Positions 15,202 to 21,226 are shown, numbered from the stretch's first letter. The stretch: 21,226 nucleotides of DNA from Oscillospiraceae bacterium (GCA_012513005.1 JAAZCZ010000128.1:1-21226), one strand, 5' to 3'. Numbers and translations are program-made. Notes: generated from the sequence alone by a model not told the origin.

Positions 15202-15239
15202 ATCCCTTTTCAGTTTTTTTGCTGCAGGGGGATTTTTTT
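15202..15239 (+). terminator. Intrinsic terminator after tRNA-Thr
   Basis: ATCCC (15202-15206) pairs with GGGAT (15229-15233) and an inner CAG/CTG can extend the fold; a run of seven T (15233-15239) follows. The stem is interrupted, but the position and the T-run support termination. The remaining gap up to 15360 shows nothing else. Confidence 0.65.
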
Positions 15240-15360
15240 ACGCTATTTAAATTTCTGATTATGATTGTCTCTGTCAGTATTGTTTTGCCAAATATAGGGT
15301 ATGTATGGTGACTTATTTATTGCTGATGTACCAATAAAATTGGCAAATATTTTTATTTAC

Positions 15361-15390
15361 TTGTTTTGTGAAGAACTAGTGTTATATAAT
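15361..15390 (+). promoter_or_regulatory. Promoter of the DUF1538-PII pair
   Basis: TTGTTT (15361-15366), 18 bp, TATAAT (15385-15390, perfect -10). A start near 15397 would put the in-frame ATG codons at 15301 and 15391 outside or at the edge of the message and supports the TTG start at 15427. Confidence 0.55.
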
Positions 15391-15426
15391 ATGAAACAAA
15401 TTATGGAAGGGAGAGGTGAAAACAGT

Positions 15427-16953
15427 TTGGACAAAATAAGTCATAAAACTTTGATTTCAGAAAAAATATCTGAAGCCTTGGCATCTGTTTTGCCTATTTT
15501 CCTTTTAATAACTGCTCTTTGCTTGACTGTTTCACCTGTGCCAACCGATTTAATGCTCTCGTATCTTATTGCATCCGTTCTTATTGTTATTGGAATGGGG
15601 CTGTTTTCCCTCGGAGCTGATGTTGCAATGACCCCTATCGGTACGAGGATAGGAGCTGCAATAACAAAGTCAAGAAATCTGCCACTAATATTAATAATCA
15701 GCTTTGTAGTCGGAATTACTATTTCATTTACAGAACCGGATCTGCAGGTGCTGGCAGGTTCTGCTCCTCACATTAATAAATTTGTGCTTGTTTTTACTGT
15801 AAGCGTTGGAGTCGGTGCCTTTCTTGCAATTGCGATGTTTAGAGTGCTTACTGGCATAAAAATTAAGTGGGTATTTATTGTTTTTTACTTATTAATTTTT
15901 GCATTAGCTGCATTTGCAGACGCTGATTTCTTAGGTATATCGTTTGATTCCGGAGGAGTAACAACGGGACCGATGACAGTACCGTTTATTCTCGCTATCG
16001 GTGTTGGTGTTTCAAATATCCGAAGCGACAAAGCAGCAGAGGAGGACAGCTTTGGCTTTGTCGGGCTTTGCTCAGTCGGACCTATTCTCGCTGTTCTAAT
16101 ACTTGGGTTTATTTATAAAGGAACGGGAGCACACGCAGCTAATGAGGTATTAGGGCAGTGGTCTAATACAGCAGAACTAAGCATGGCTTATCTTAGAGCT
16201 TTTCCGAGACAGCTAATTGAGGTTTCGGGGGCACTTGCGCCGATAACTGTAATTTTTATTATTTTTCAGCTATTTTATCTGAAGCTTCCTTTTAGGGGCT
16301 TTGTCAAAATATTTCTCGGACTTATATACACCTATGTCGGTCTCGTATTGTTTCTGGTAGGTGTCAATGTCGGCTTTACCTCACTCGGAAAGGCAATCGG
16401 TACACTATTTACCCAAGGGTGGATAAGAAATCTGCTTGTGCCTGTTTCAATGCTTATGGGTTGGAATATTATTTCTGCCGAGCCTGCTGTTGTTGTACTT
16501 GAAAAACAAATAGAAGAAGTCAGCTCCGGAGCAATTCCCGGTAGAGCTATAAGAATCAGTCTTTCAATCGCTGTTTCACTTGCCATGGGTTTTTCTGTTA
16601 TCAGAGTAATATCGGGGATATCAATTCTTTGGTTTTTAGTTCCGGGTTATGCAATTGCACTACTGCTTACATTTTTTGTGCCTGATATTTTTACTGCTAT
16701 TGCATTCGACTCAGGCGGTGTTGCATCAGGCCCGATGACAGCGACATTAATGCTTCACTTTGTCATGGGAGTCAGCGCCGGATTTGGAGGAAATATTATT
16801 AGAGATGCTTTCGGAGTTGTTGCACTTGTTGCAATGATGCCTCTAATAACTATTCAGGCGCTGGGAGTAATTTACAATAAGCAAAAGATAAGCTCTGAAA
16901 CCGTTCCTGAATCGGACTTTGGTGATACCGAAGTAATTGAACTTTGGGGGTGA
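15427..16953 (+). CDS. DUF1538 family multi-pass membrane protein (tandem repeat)
   Basis: A roughly 508-residue membrane protein built of two homologous DUF1538 halves. The signature occurs twice: 'FDSGGVTTGPMTVPF' beginning at residue 173 and 'FDSGGVASGPMTATL' beginning at residue 427. About twelve hydrophobic segments are visible. Inverted or tandem repeats with conserved polar loops inside the membrane are typical of secondary transporters, so transport is likely but the substrate is unknown. The start is taken as TTG 15427, 8 nt after GAGGTG (15413-15418). A longer in-frame version begins at ATG 15301 but would contain the likely promoter and an AT-rich non-coding-like stretch, and has no ribosome binding site. 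The stop is followed at once by a PII-like gene. Pairing of DUF1538 with PII-like proteins suggests regulated transport. Confidence 0.88.
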   Translation: MDKISHKTLISEKISEALASVLPIFLLITALCLTVSPVPTDLMLSYLIASVLIVIGMGLFSLGADVAMTPIGTRIGAAITKSRNLPLILIISFVVGITISFTEPDLQVLAGSAPHINKFVLVFTVSVGVGAFLAIAMFRVLTGIKIKWVFIVFYLLIFALAAFADADFLGISFDSGGVTTGPMTVPFILAIGVGVSNIRSDKAAEEDSFGFVGLCSVGPILAVLILGFIYKGTGAHAANEVLGQWSNTAELSMAYLRAFPRQLIEVSGALAPITVIFIIFQLFYLKLPFRGFVKIFLGLIYTYVGLVLFLVGVNVGFTSLGKAIGTLFTQGWIRNLLVPVSMLMGWNIISAEPAVVVLEKQIEEVSSGAIPGRAIRISLSIAVSLAMGFSVIRVISGISILWFLVPGYAIALLLTFFVPDIFTAIAFDSGGVASGPMTATLMLHFVMGVSAGFGGNIIRDAFGVVALVAMMPLITIQALGVIYNKQKISSETVPESDFGDTEVIELWG

Positions 16954-17617
16954 TGATATTAACTGCAATGTTTCAATAATTAATCCTAACGGTATGAATG
17001 TACTAACTGAGATTTGCACGGAACTTTGCGTTCCTATTGCACTAGTGGCTTATGGACGCGGCACAGCTTCAAAAGGCATGATTGATTTGCTTGGTGCCGA
17101 GTCAAGAGAAAAGCGAATCGTGTTTACTTTATGCAATTCACAAATGAGTGAGAAGCTCATATCAGAACACAGAAAAAGACTTTATATTGATGCGCCCGGA
17201 AACGGAGTCATTATGTCAGTTCCACTTAAGAGTGTTGGAGGAGGGAAAACATTGGCATTTATTAACGGGGGCCCGATTACAAGAAAAACACCTGAAATGG
17301 ATCTTTCGTTTGAGCTAATAATGGCTATAGCGAACGAAGGATATACCGATCAGGTAATGAGCGCAGCCAGGCTTGGTGGGGCAAGGGGAGGCACCGTTAT
17401 TCACGCTAAGGGAACCGGTGCACTCTGTGAAGAGAAGTTTTTCAAGGTATCAATTGCGGAAGAAAAAGAAATTATTATTATTGTTTCAAAGACAGAAGAA
17501 AAGGAAGCAATTATGTCCTCTATACTAAAACATGCAGGTCCTAATTCAGATGCCGGGACTATGGTTGTTTCCATGCCGCTTACAGCAGCTGCAGGTTTTA
17601 GTGTGTTTGATGATTAA
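16937..17617 (+). CDS. Tandem PII-like signalling protein
   Basis: A protein of about 219-226 residues containing two PII-like modules. The C-terminal one (about 122-222) is clear: strand 'FELIMAIANEG', helix, then 'GGARGGTVIHAKGTG' leading into the T-loop, and 'EKEIIIIVSKTEEKEAIM' followed by 'GTMVVSMPLTAAAGF'. The N-terminal one (about 8-105) aligns with it ('ALVAYGRGT', 'EKRIVFTLCNSQMSEKLI', 'GNGVIMSVPLKSVGG') but has lost the GG-x-RGG turn. PII trimers bind ATP/ADP and metabolites and gate transporters, so this is probably the regulator of the DUF1538 protein. The TTG start at 16937 overlaps the upstream gene by 17 nt and has no good ribosome binding site; an ATT at 16958 has GGGGG 7 nt upstream and could be the true start. 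The ATG at 16994 would remove the first beta-strand. A strong terminator follows. Confidence 0.88.
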   Translation: MNFGGDDINCNVSIINPNGMNVLTEICTELCVPIALVAYGRGTASKGMIDLLGAESREKRIVFTLCNSQMSEKLISEHRKRLYIDAPGNGVIMSVPLKSVGGGKTLAFINGGPITRKTPEMDLSFELIMAIANEGYTDQVMSAARLGGARGGTVIHAKGTGALCEEKFFKVSIAEEKEIIIIVSKTEEKEAIMSSILKHAGPNSDAGTMVVSMPLTAAAGFSVFDD

Positions 17618-17640
17618 AGCAAGCAATTAATAAAAACAGA

Positions 17641-17688
17641 TTGACCATGTAATCAACTGATAAATCAGCTGAAAGCATTGCTGGTCAA
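17641..17688 (+). other. Hairpin structure after the PII-like gene
   Basis: TTGACCA (17641-17647) pairs with TGGTCAA (17682-17688), enclosing CTGAT/ATCAG (17657-17661, 17664-17668). No T-tract follows; the real terminator comes 11 nt later. It may stabilise the 3' end of the DUF1538-PII message. Confidence 0.4.
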
Positions 17689-17698
17689 ACCAATATAG

Positions 17699-17742
17699 AA
17701 TCTCCAAAATATTGCCATATTAGGCAGTATTTGGAGATTTTT
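17699..17742 (+). terminator. Strong intrinsic terminator of the DUF1538-PII pair
   Basis: A 17-bp stem with one bulged A and one G-U (17699-17716 with 17723-17739; arms AATCTCCAAA/TTTGGAGATT and TATTGCC/GGCAGTA), a 6-nt loop ATATTA, then a T-run to 17742. It separates this pair from the dehydratase operon. Confidence 0.9.
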
Positions 17743-17785
17743 CAATTTTAATAGGCTCAAATTAATCTGAGAAATTCATTTTTGC

Positions 17786-17814
17786 TTGACAAAATATGAA
17801 CAATTTGTTATCTT
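17786..17814 (+). promoter_or_regulatory. Promoter of the dehydratase operon
   Basis: TTGACA (17786-17791), 17 bp, TATCTT (17809-17814). Transcription from about 17821 would leave a leader of roughly 235 nt before the first structural gene. No known riboswitch or T-box element was recognised in this leader. Confidence 0.6.
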
Positions 17815-17830
17815 ATAGACAATTATTGTG

Positions 17831-17851
17831 GCCGTATGCCTGCGGTTTTTT
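17831..17851 (+). terminator. Possible early attenuator in the leader
   Basis: CCGTA (17832-17836) pairs with TGCGG (17841-17845, one G-U) around loop TGCC, followed by six T (17846-17851). The stem is short, but the hairpin plus U-run shape, just after the predicted start of transcription, resembles an intrinsic terminator. Confidence 0.35.
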
Positions 17852-17888
17852 GTGTTTTTGGTCGCATCTGAGAACAAAACAAAGGACA

Positions 17889-17943
17889 GTTTTTATGCTG
17901 ATTTGTTTTTATCATAAAACTTAATATTTTTTGTTTTTATCAT
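17889..17943 (+). repeat. T-rich direct repeats in the leader
   Basis: TTTGTTTTTATCAT occurs exactly at 17902-17915 and 17930-17943, 28 bp apart. A shorter copy of its core, GTTTTTAT, is at 17889-17896. Could be RNA- or DNA-binding sites, or chance in a T-rich stretch. Confidence 0.55.
17895..17924 (+). CDS. Possible leader mini-ORF 1 (9 codons)
   Basis: Reads MLICFYHKT then TAA. AAAGGA (17881-17886) lies 8 nt ahead of the ATG. Too short to prove as coding; listed because two further mini-ORFs with their own ribosome binding sites follow in the same leader. Confidence 0.25.
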   Translation: MLICFYHKT

Positions 17944-17969
17944 TTTCTAAGAGAATTTAGAGGAATCTA

Positions 17970-17999
17970 ATGTTTATATATTTTGTGACAGGAGGTTAA
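17970..17999 (+). CDS. Possible leader mini-ORF 2 (9 codons)
   Basis: Reads MFIYFVTGG then TAA. AGAGG (17959-17963) lies 6 nt ahead of the ATG, within the loop and arm of a small hairpin TTAGA-GGAA-TCTAA (17957-17970). Its stop overlaps the next mini-ORF start as TAATG, the junction used by real gene pairs in this window. Confidence 0.3.
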   Translation: MFIYFVTGG

Positions 18000-18034
18000 T
18001 GGTAAGGACTTTTTTATTATTTTGCACGTTGTAA
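17999..18034 (+). CDS. Possible leader mini-ORF 3 (11 codons)
   Basis: Reads MVRTFLLFCTL then TAA. A perfect AGGAGG (17990-17995) stands 3 nt ahead of the ATG, a short spacing. It ends 23 nt before the dehydratase start, which has a separate GGGGG site (18046-18050). Confidence 0.3.
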   Translation: MVRTFLLFCTL

Positions 18035-18057
18035 ACAATTTTATAGGGGGTTAATAA

Positions 18058-19245
18058 ATGAGAGATCTAAAGCACCTAATCTACTTTGACAACCTGCTTC
18101 AAGAGGCTAATAACGAGCTAGTCAGGCAGGCAAAGGAAGATGGTAAAATCATTGCAGGGTACACATGCTACCACATGCCTGAGGTACTACTCGACTTACC
18201 AGGCTGCGTCGGAGTAAGGCTGAGAGCACCTTTATGTACTTCACCGGATATAGCCACATACTATATGTCGGGAAGAACATGCCACTACGGAAGAAGTCTT
18301 CTTGAGCGGGCATTAGAAGGCGGGTACAACTTTTTAGATGTGCAGTTTGCAACTGAGACCTGCACAGTGACAACCAGATTCCAAGAGCATTTGCAGATGA
18401 TGGATGTTATTGACAATCCAGTGTTTTTCTGCGAGTTTACAGATGTTCCATTTAAAAAGACAGCAAACAGCATCGACCATTATAAGCGCCAACTTGAGGG
18501 TCATGTTCTAAAACCGCTATCTGAGAAGTTCGGGATAGACACATCCGATAAAGCTTTGTTAGCAGCAATTGAGGAGCACAACGAGGTATGCCGTTTAGTA
18601 ACTGAAATCGGGGACTATCGTAAGCTTGAAAACCCGACAATAACGGGCTATGAGTTTAGCATAATCATGCTTGTGACTCTGGTCTGTCCAAAATATCTTA
18701 TACTCCCAAAGCTGCGTGAGACTGCAAAAGAGATGAAGACAAGAAAGCCGGATGCGAAGCCTAATTTCCGCTGCAAGGTTTTATTAGCAGGCTCTGAGAA
18801 TGATGATCCTGATTTTATAAAGCTGATAGAAAGCTGCGGAGCCTTAGTAGTTGCTGACAGATTCTGCTACGGATCAATTCCGGGCAGAGAAGAGATAGAG
18901 ATAAAGGAAGGCGAAAGCCCGATAGAAGCTATTGCCAGACACTATCTTGAAACAGGTCATTGCCCGAGATTTATGGGACAGAACGAGATGCGAGAGCGTA
19001 AAAAGTATTTGGCCGATGTAGCCAAGGAATACAACGCAGACGGCATAATAGTAGAATCAAATAAGTTCTGCGAATATTGGAGCTACGAGAGAACAATAGA
19101 TTCAATAGTGCTGCCTCGTGACTTTGGATATCCAGTTTGCTCGATTGAAAAGGAATACATAAACACAGCCTCCGGTCAGCTGAGGACCAGATTCCAAGCA
19201 TTTGTGGAGAGCATAGAGATCAAACATATACAGGAGGGCAAGTAA
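18058..19245 (+). CDS. 2-hydroxyacyl-CoA dehydratase small (HgdB/BcrC-like) subunit
   Basis: A 395-residue protein of the HgdB/BcrC/BadD family (PF06050 type). Such subunits hold a [4Fe-4S] cluster and, with a partner subunit and an ATP-driven activator, carry out radical dehydration of 2-hydroxyacyl-CoA esters or reduction of aromatic acyl-CoA. Candidate cluster ligands by position in the family pattern are C75 ('TCHYGRSLLERAL'), C102 ('TETCTVTTRF') and C338 ('NKFCEYWSYE'); fourteen cysteines occur in all. GGGGG (18046-18050) lies 7 nt before the ATG. It overlaps the large-subunit gene by one base (TAATG). The CoA ester used cannot be predicted from sequence: amino-acid-derived substrates such as those of HadBC, FldBC or HgdAB are possible, as is an aromatic one. 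The family call is secure, the substrate is not. Confidence 0.88.
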   Translation: MRDLKHLIYFDNLLQEANNELVRQAKEDGKIIAGYTCYHMPEVLLDLPGCVGVRLRAPLCTSPDIATYYMSGRTCHYGRSLLERALEGGYNFLDVQFATETCTVTTRFQEHLQMMDVIDNPVFFCEFTDVPFKKTANSIDHYKRQLEGHVLKPLSEKFGIDTSDKALLAAIEEHNEVCRLVTEIGDYRKLENPTITGYEFSIIMLVTLVCPKYLILPKLRETAKEMKTRKPDAKPNFRCKVLLAGSENDDPDFIKLIESCGALVVADRFCYGSIPGREEIEIKEGESPIEAIARHYLETGHCPRFMGQNEMRERKKYLADVAKEYNADGIIVESNKFCEYWSYERTIDSIVLPRDFGYPVCSIEKEYINTASGQLRTRFQAFVESIEIKHIQEGK

Positions 19246-20846
19246 TGAAGAAAGATATTAAAAAGAAGCTAAAAGACTTTTGGTATGGAAAGCCCCATAA
19301 AGAGAGAAGACTGGGGGACCTGTATATTGACAAAACCGGGCTGTATAAACATCGTGAGTGGCGTGGTGTAAAAGATACATTTTATTATTTTCACATGATT
19401 TGGCTCTATAACTACGCAAATTTGGTAGTGGATGTAATGAAAAATGGTGGCCTTTTTGTTTTTGCAAAAGGTGTCTGGAGATACAGGTGGGTCGGGCAGA
19501 CTTATATCACGGTTATGCATTGGTTTGACAGAGGCCACGAGGGTATGCGCGGTGAGGCACTAAGAGCAACAGCGTGGCACTATAGAGCCATGACAAACGA
19601 GACAATAAGGCAGTTTATGCGCATGTTCCGTGCTGACACTAAGCTCAATAAAGGCAAACAAAATGAAATCTACAAAAAAACCATGTCGCATGATGAGACG
19701 GTTTGCGGAGCAATTTTCTATCCATGGAGGGATAAGATAGACAATGTTGCCCTTCAAATGATTCCATATTTTGTTACATGCCATGTTAACTGCCAAACAG
19801 TTCTTAACTATATTGATGCTGTTCAGTCAATCGGGCTTCCGGCAGACCCCTGCCCGATGTGCCAGGCAGAAGCAGGTATTTACGTGCTCGATGACTATCC
19901 CGATTATTCACCTGCATTTGTGGCATCAAACGAGGCTTGCGACGGCTCTGTAGGAACCGGCATACTTCAGGACTGGTTTATGAATAAGCCGTATTTCTCA
20001 ATGCCGCAGCCAATGCAGTTTGATGATCCATTGGTGCATAAGCACACCATGGCAGAAATTGAAGAGGCATGGAAATTCATTGAGGAGCACATGGGAATTC
20101 CTTTTGACTGGGATCAGTATGTTAAGTACACAGAAAAGTTTAATAAGCTCACTGAGTTTGAATGGGAAAAATGGGATGTCGCCGCTAATACTCCCTATTA
20201 CCCGATAAACGGAGTTGCCCAAGCGCTATATAGGATTTACTATTCTCAGGACGGATACAGGGATATTTGGGCTCAAACAGATGAAAAGGTACGCAAAATA
20301 ATGCATCGCTGTGTTGAAAATAAAATCGAGACCTTCCCTGAAACAAGACACAGGCTGCTTGCTTGGAGCTGCGCGCCACTCTATTACTCATTCTGGACAA
20401 CATGGGCATACAACTGCTGGGGTCTGAATACAGTTATGAACATGGACTCCCTGATGTTTGATATGGTGCTTAGAACCGATACCTATGAGAACGCTCTCGA
20501 TGACCTTGCCAGATACCACGAGTGGGCACCGATGAGAAGAATGGCTGTCGGCGGATATAAGCATGTGTTTGAGCTATGGGAGTATATGAAGAGATTCAAT
20601 TGCGATATGGTAATGATGTATGATCAGTTAGCCTGCAAGGGAATGCAGGGAATTCACGGTATGTTTGAGGATGAGTTCCGTGAAAGAAATATTCACGCTA
20701 TTTGGATGCCGCATGCTCTTCCGGAATCCAGAACAGTATCGCGAGCAGAAATTCGCAGAATAATCAACGATTATATGTTCACAGTTATGCAGGAAGAGCC
20801 ATTGGATCCGTCTTTGCTTGACTTCGACGATTCACTTAGCTGGTAG
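19245..20846 (+). CDS. 2-hydroxyacyl-CoA dehydratase large subunit
   Basis: A 533-residue PF06050-type protein, longer than the usual 410-480 residues because of an N-terminal region of about 150 residues rich in aromatic residues. The cluster pattern of the family can be traced: C203-P-M-C206 in 'DPCPMCQAEAG', C232 in 'NEACDGSVGTG' (the typical T/A-C-D-G) and C464 in 'DQLACKGMQG', with the closing block 'PESRTVSRAEIRRIINDYM' like the 'VDPRNVSEGQ' end of classic subunits. AGGAGG (19232-19237) is 7 nt before the ATG, which overlaps the small-subunit stop. It should pair with the upstream subunit as a heterodimer that accepts an electron from the downstream activator. No transferase or ligase gene that would make the CoA ester lies within the window. 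Confidence 0.87.
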   Translation: MKKDIKKKLKDFWYGKPHKERRLGDLYIDKTGLYKHREWRGVKDTFYYFHMIWLYNYANLVVDVMKNGGLFVFAKGVWRYRWVGQTYITVMHWFDRGHEGMRGEALRATAWHYRAMTNETIRQFMRMFRADTKLNKGKQNEIYKKTMSHDETVCGAIFYPWRDKIDNVALQMIPYFVTCHVNCQTVLNYIDAVQSIGLPADPCPMCQAEAGIYVLDDYPDYSPAFVASNEACDGSVGTGILQDWFMNKPYFSMPQPMQFDDPLVHKHTMAEIEEAWKFIEEHMGIPFDWDQYVKYTEKFNKLTEFEWEKWDVAANTPYYPINGVAQALYRIYYSQDGYRDIWAQTDEKVRKIMHRCVENKIETFPETRHRLLAWSCAPLYYSFWTTWAYNCWGLNTVMNMDSLMFDMVLRTDTYENALDDLARYHEWAPMRRMAVGGYKHVFELWEYMKRFNCDMVMMYDQLACKGMQGIHGMFEDEFRERNIHAIWMPHALPESRTVSRAEIRRIINDYMFTVMQEEPLDPSLLDFDDSLSW

Positions 20847-20858
20847 GGGGTAAAATAT

Positions 20859-21089
20859 ATGAAAAAATTTAAGAAAATTCTGTGCGGAGGGCTAGTAGCA
20901 GCTATTCTCTCATACATCGGGCTTTTTCTTGTCTTCTTTTTCGACCTTGACGGAAAGTTTTTGTACTATGTTGTAGGTCCGTTCCTAATCAAACACTACG
21001 ATAATATGCCAAGAAAAGACATGACAAAGAGCGAATACGCAATGGACGCGTTCCCAAAATATGAGTATGCACAGGAGGAAGCAAGATAA
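20859..21089 (+). CDS. Small single-pass membrane protein in the dehydratase operon
   Basis: A 76-residue protein that I do not recognise. A basic start (KKFKK) leads into a hydrophobic stretch of about residues 8-30, then a charged break 'DLDGK', a second moderately hydrophobic stretch (about 34-45) and a soluble, acidic and tyrosine-containing tail ('SEYAMDAFPKYEYAQEEAR'). The N-terminus probably stays inside. GGGGG at about 20846-20850 precedes the ATG by 8 nt; the stop overlaps the activator start by one base, so it is translated as part of the operon. It could anchor the dehydratase to the membrane or link it to an electron-transfer complex; this is only inference from position. Confidence 0.8.
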   Translation: MKKFKKILCGGLVAAILSYIGLFLVFFFDLDGKFLYYVVGPFLIKHYDNMPRKDMTKSEYAMDAFPKYEYAQEEAR

Positions 21090-21226
21090 TGAAGTATTTC
21101 GGAGGCTGTGACGTCGGCTCAACCTACACAAAGGCAGTAATAATTGACGAGACCGGCAAAATAGTAGCACACACCACAATGATGAGCAAGATCAATGCAG
21201 AGCAGAGCGCCAAGATGGCAATGGAA
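21089..21226 (+). CDS. Acyl-CoA dehydratase activator (BadF/BadG/BcrA/HgdC family), 5' part
   Basis: Only the first 46 codons are in the window; the gene continues past the right end. The start 'MKYFGGCDVGSTYTKAVIIDE' is the phosphate-1 motif (DVGST) of the ASKHA ATPase family to which HgdC, HadI and BcrA/BcrD belong. These homodimers (or heterodimers) hold one [4Fe-4S] cluster between subunits and use ATP to push an electron into the dehydratase. AGGAGG (21073-21078) is 10 nt before the ATG, which overlaps the stop of the 76-aa gene. Whether a second activator subunit follows, as in bcrAD, cannot be seen. Confidence 0.88.
   Translation, partial: MKYFGGCDVGSTYTKAVIIDETGKIVAHTTMMSKINAEQSAKMAME

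Noticed and set aside
17821..18057. Riboswitch or T-box in the dehydratase leader
   Set aside because: No T-box sequence (AGGGTGGNACCGCG type) or core of a familiar riboswitch class was seen; a covariance-model search would be needed to exclude divergent ones.

Overview
The window reads as chromosomal DNA of a low-GC anaerobic Firmicute of class Clostridia, most likely an Oscillospirales/Ruminococcaceae-like gut or sediment organism. The grounds are its AT-rich composition, strong GGAGG-type ribosome binding sites, sigma-A promoters with 17-bp spacers, and Firmicute gene types (YerC, Hsp33, Mini-III, RqcH, FtsK/SpoIIIE, DUF5685 next to a J-protein). This placement is inference from gene content, not from a marker search. 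Almost everything lies on the + strand; the only convincing minus-strand gene is a DUF5698/DUF2179 membrane protein. Many gene pairs overlap by the single base of a TAATG junction, which suggests tightly coupled operons.

Layout. 1-1369: a YerC-type TrpR-like regulator and the redox chaperone Hsp33 (TTG start). 1397-1837: four tRNA genes (Val, Phe, Gly, Cys) behind a perfect TTGACA-17-TATAAT promoter and ended by a hairpin terminator. 1908-3874: a three-gene unit of unknown role (membrane zinc-ribbon protein, DUF5685 protein, J-domain protein with a cysteine-rich tail), closed by a shared bidirectional terminator facing the minus-strand gene at 3898-4422. 4498-8246: operon of release factor 1, a fused TsaC/Sua5-CoaE protein and an M18 aminopeptidase. 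8247-8481: gap with inverted repeats and a promoter. 8482-14101: operon uppP-ftsK-mrnC-rqcH. 14183-14857: an AIM24-family protein. 15017-15201: tRNA-Asp and tRNA-Thr. 15427-17617: a duplicated DUF1538 membrane protein with a tandem PII-like protein. 17618-18057: a long non-coding stretch with a terminator, a promoter and an elaborate leader. 18058-21226: a 2-hydroxyacyl-CoA dehydratase/benzoyl-CoA reductase-type operon running off the end (small subunit, large subunit, 76-aa membrane protein, start of the ATP-dependent activator).

The most interesting parts are the accessory ones. The dehydratase operon has the activator after the two Fe-S subunits, as in bcrCBAD, and inserts an unrecognised one-pass membrane protein between them. 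Its roughly 235-nt leader holds three tiny reading frames, each behind its own Shine-Dalgarno sequence, plus a possible early terminator and direct repeats. The DUF1538/tandem-PII pair looks like a transporter with a dedicated nucleotide- or metabolite-sensing regulator. The TsaC-CoaE fusion and the zinc-ribbon/DUF5685/J-protein unit are also worth following.
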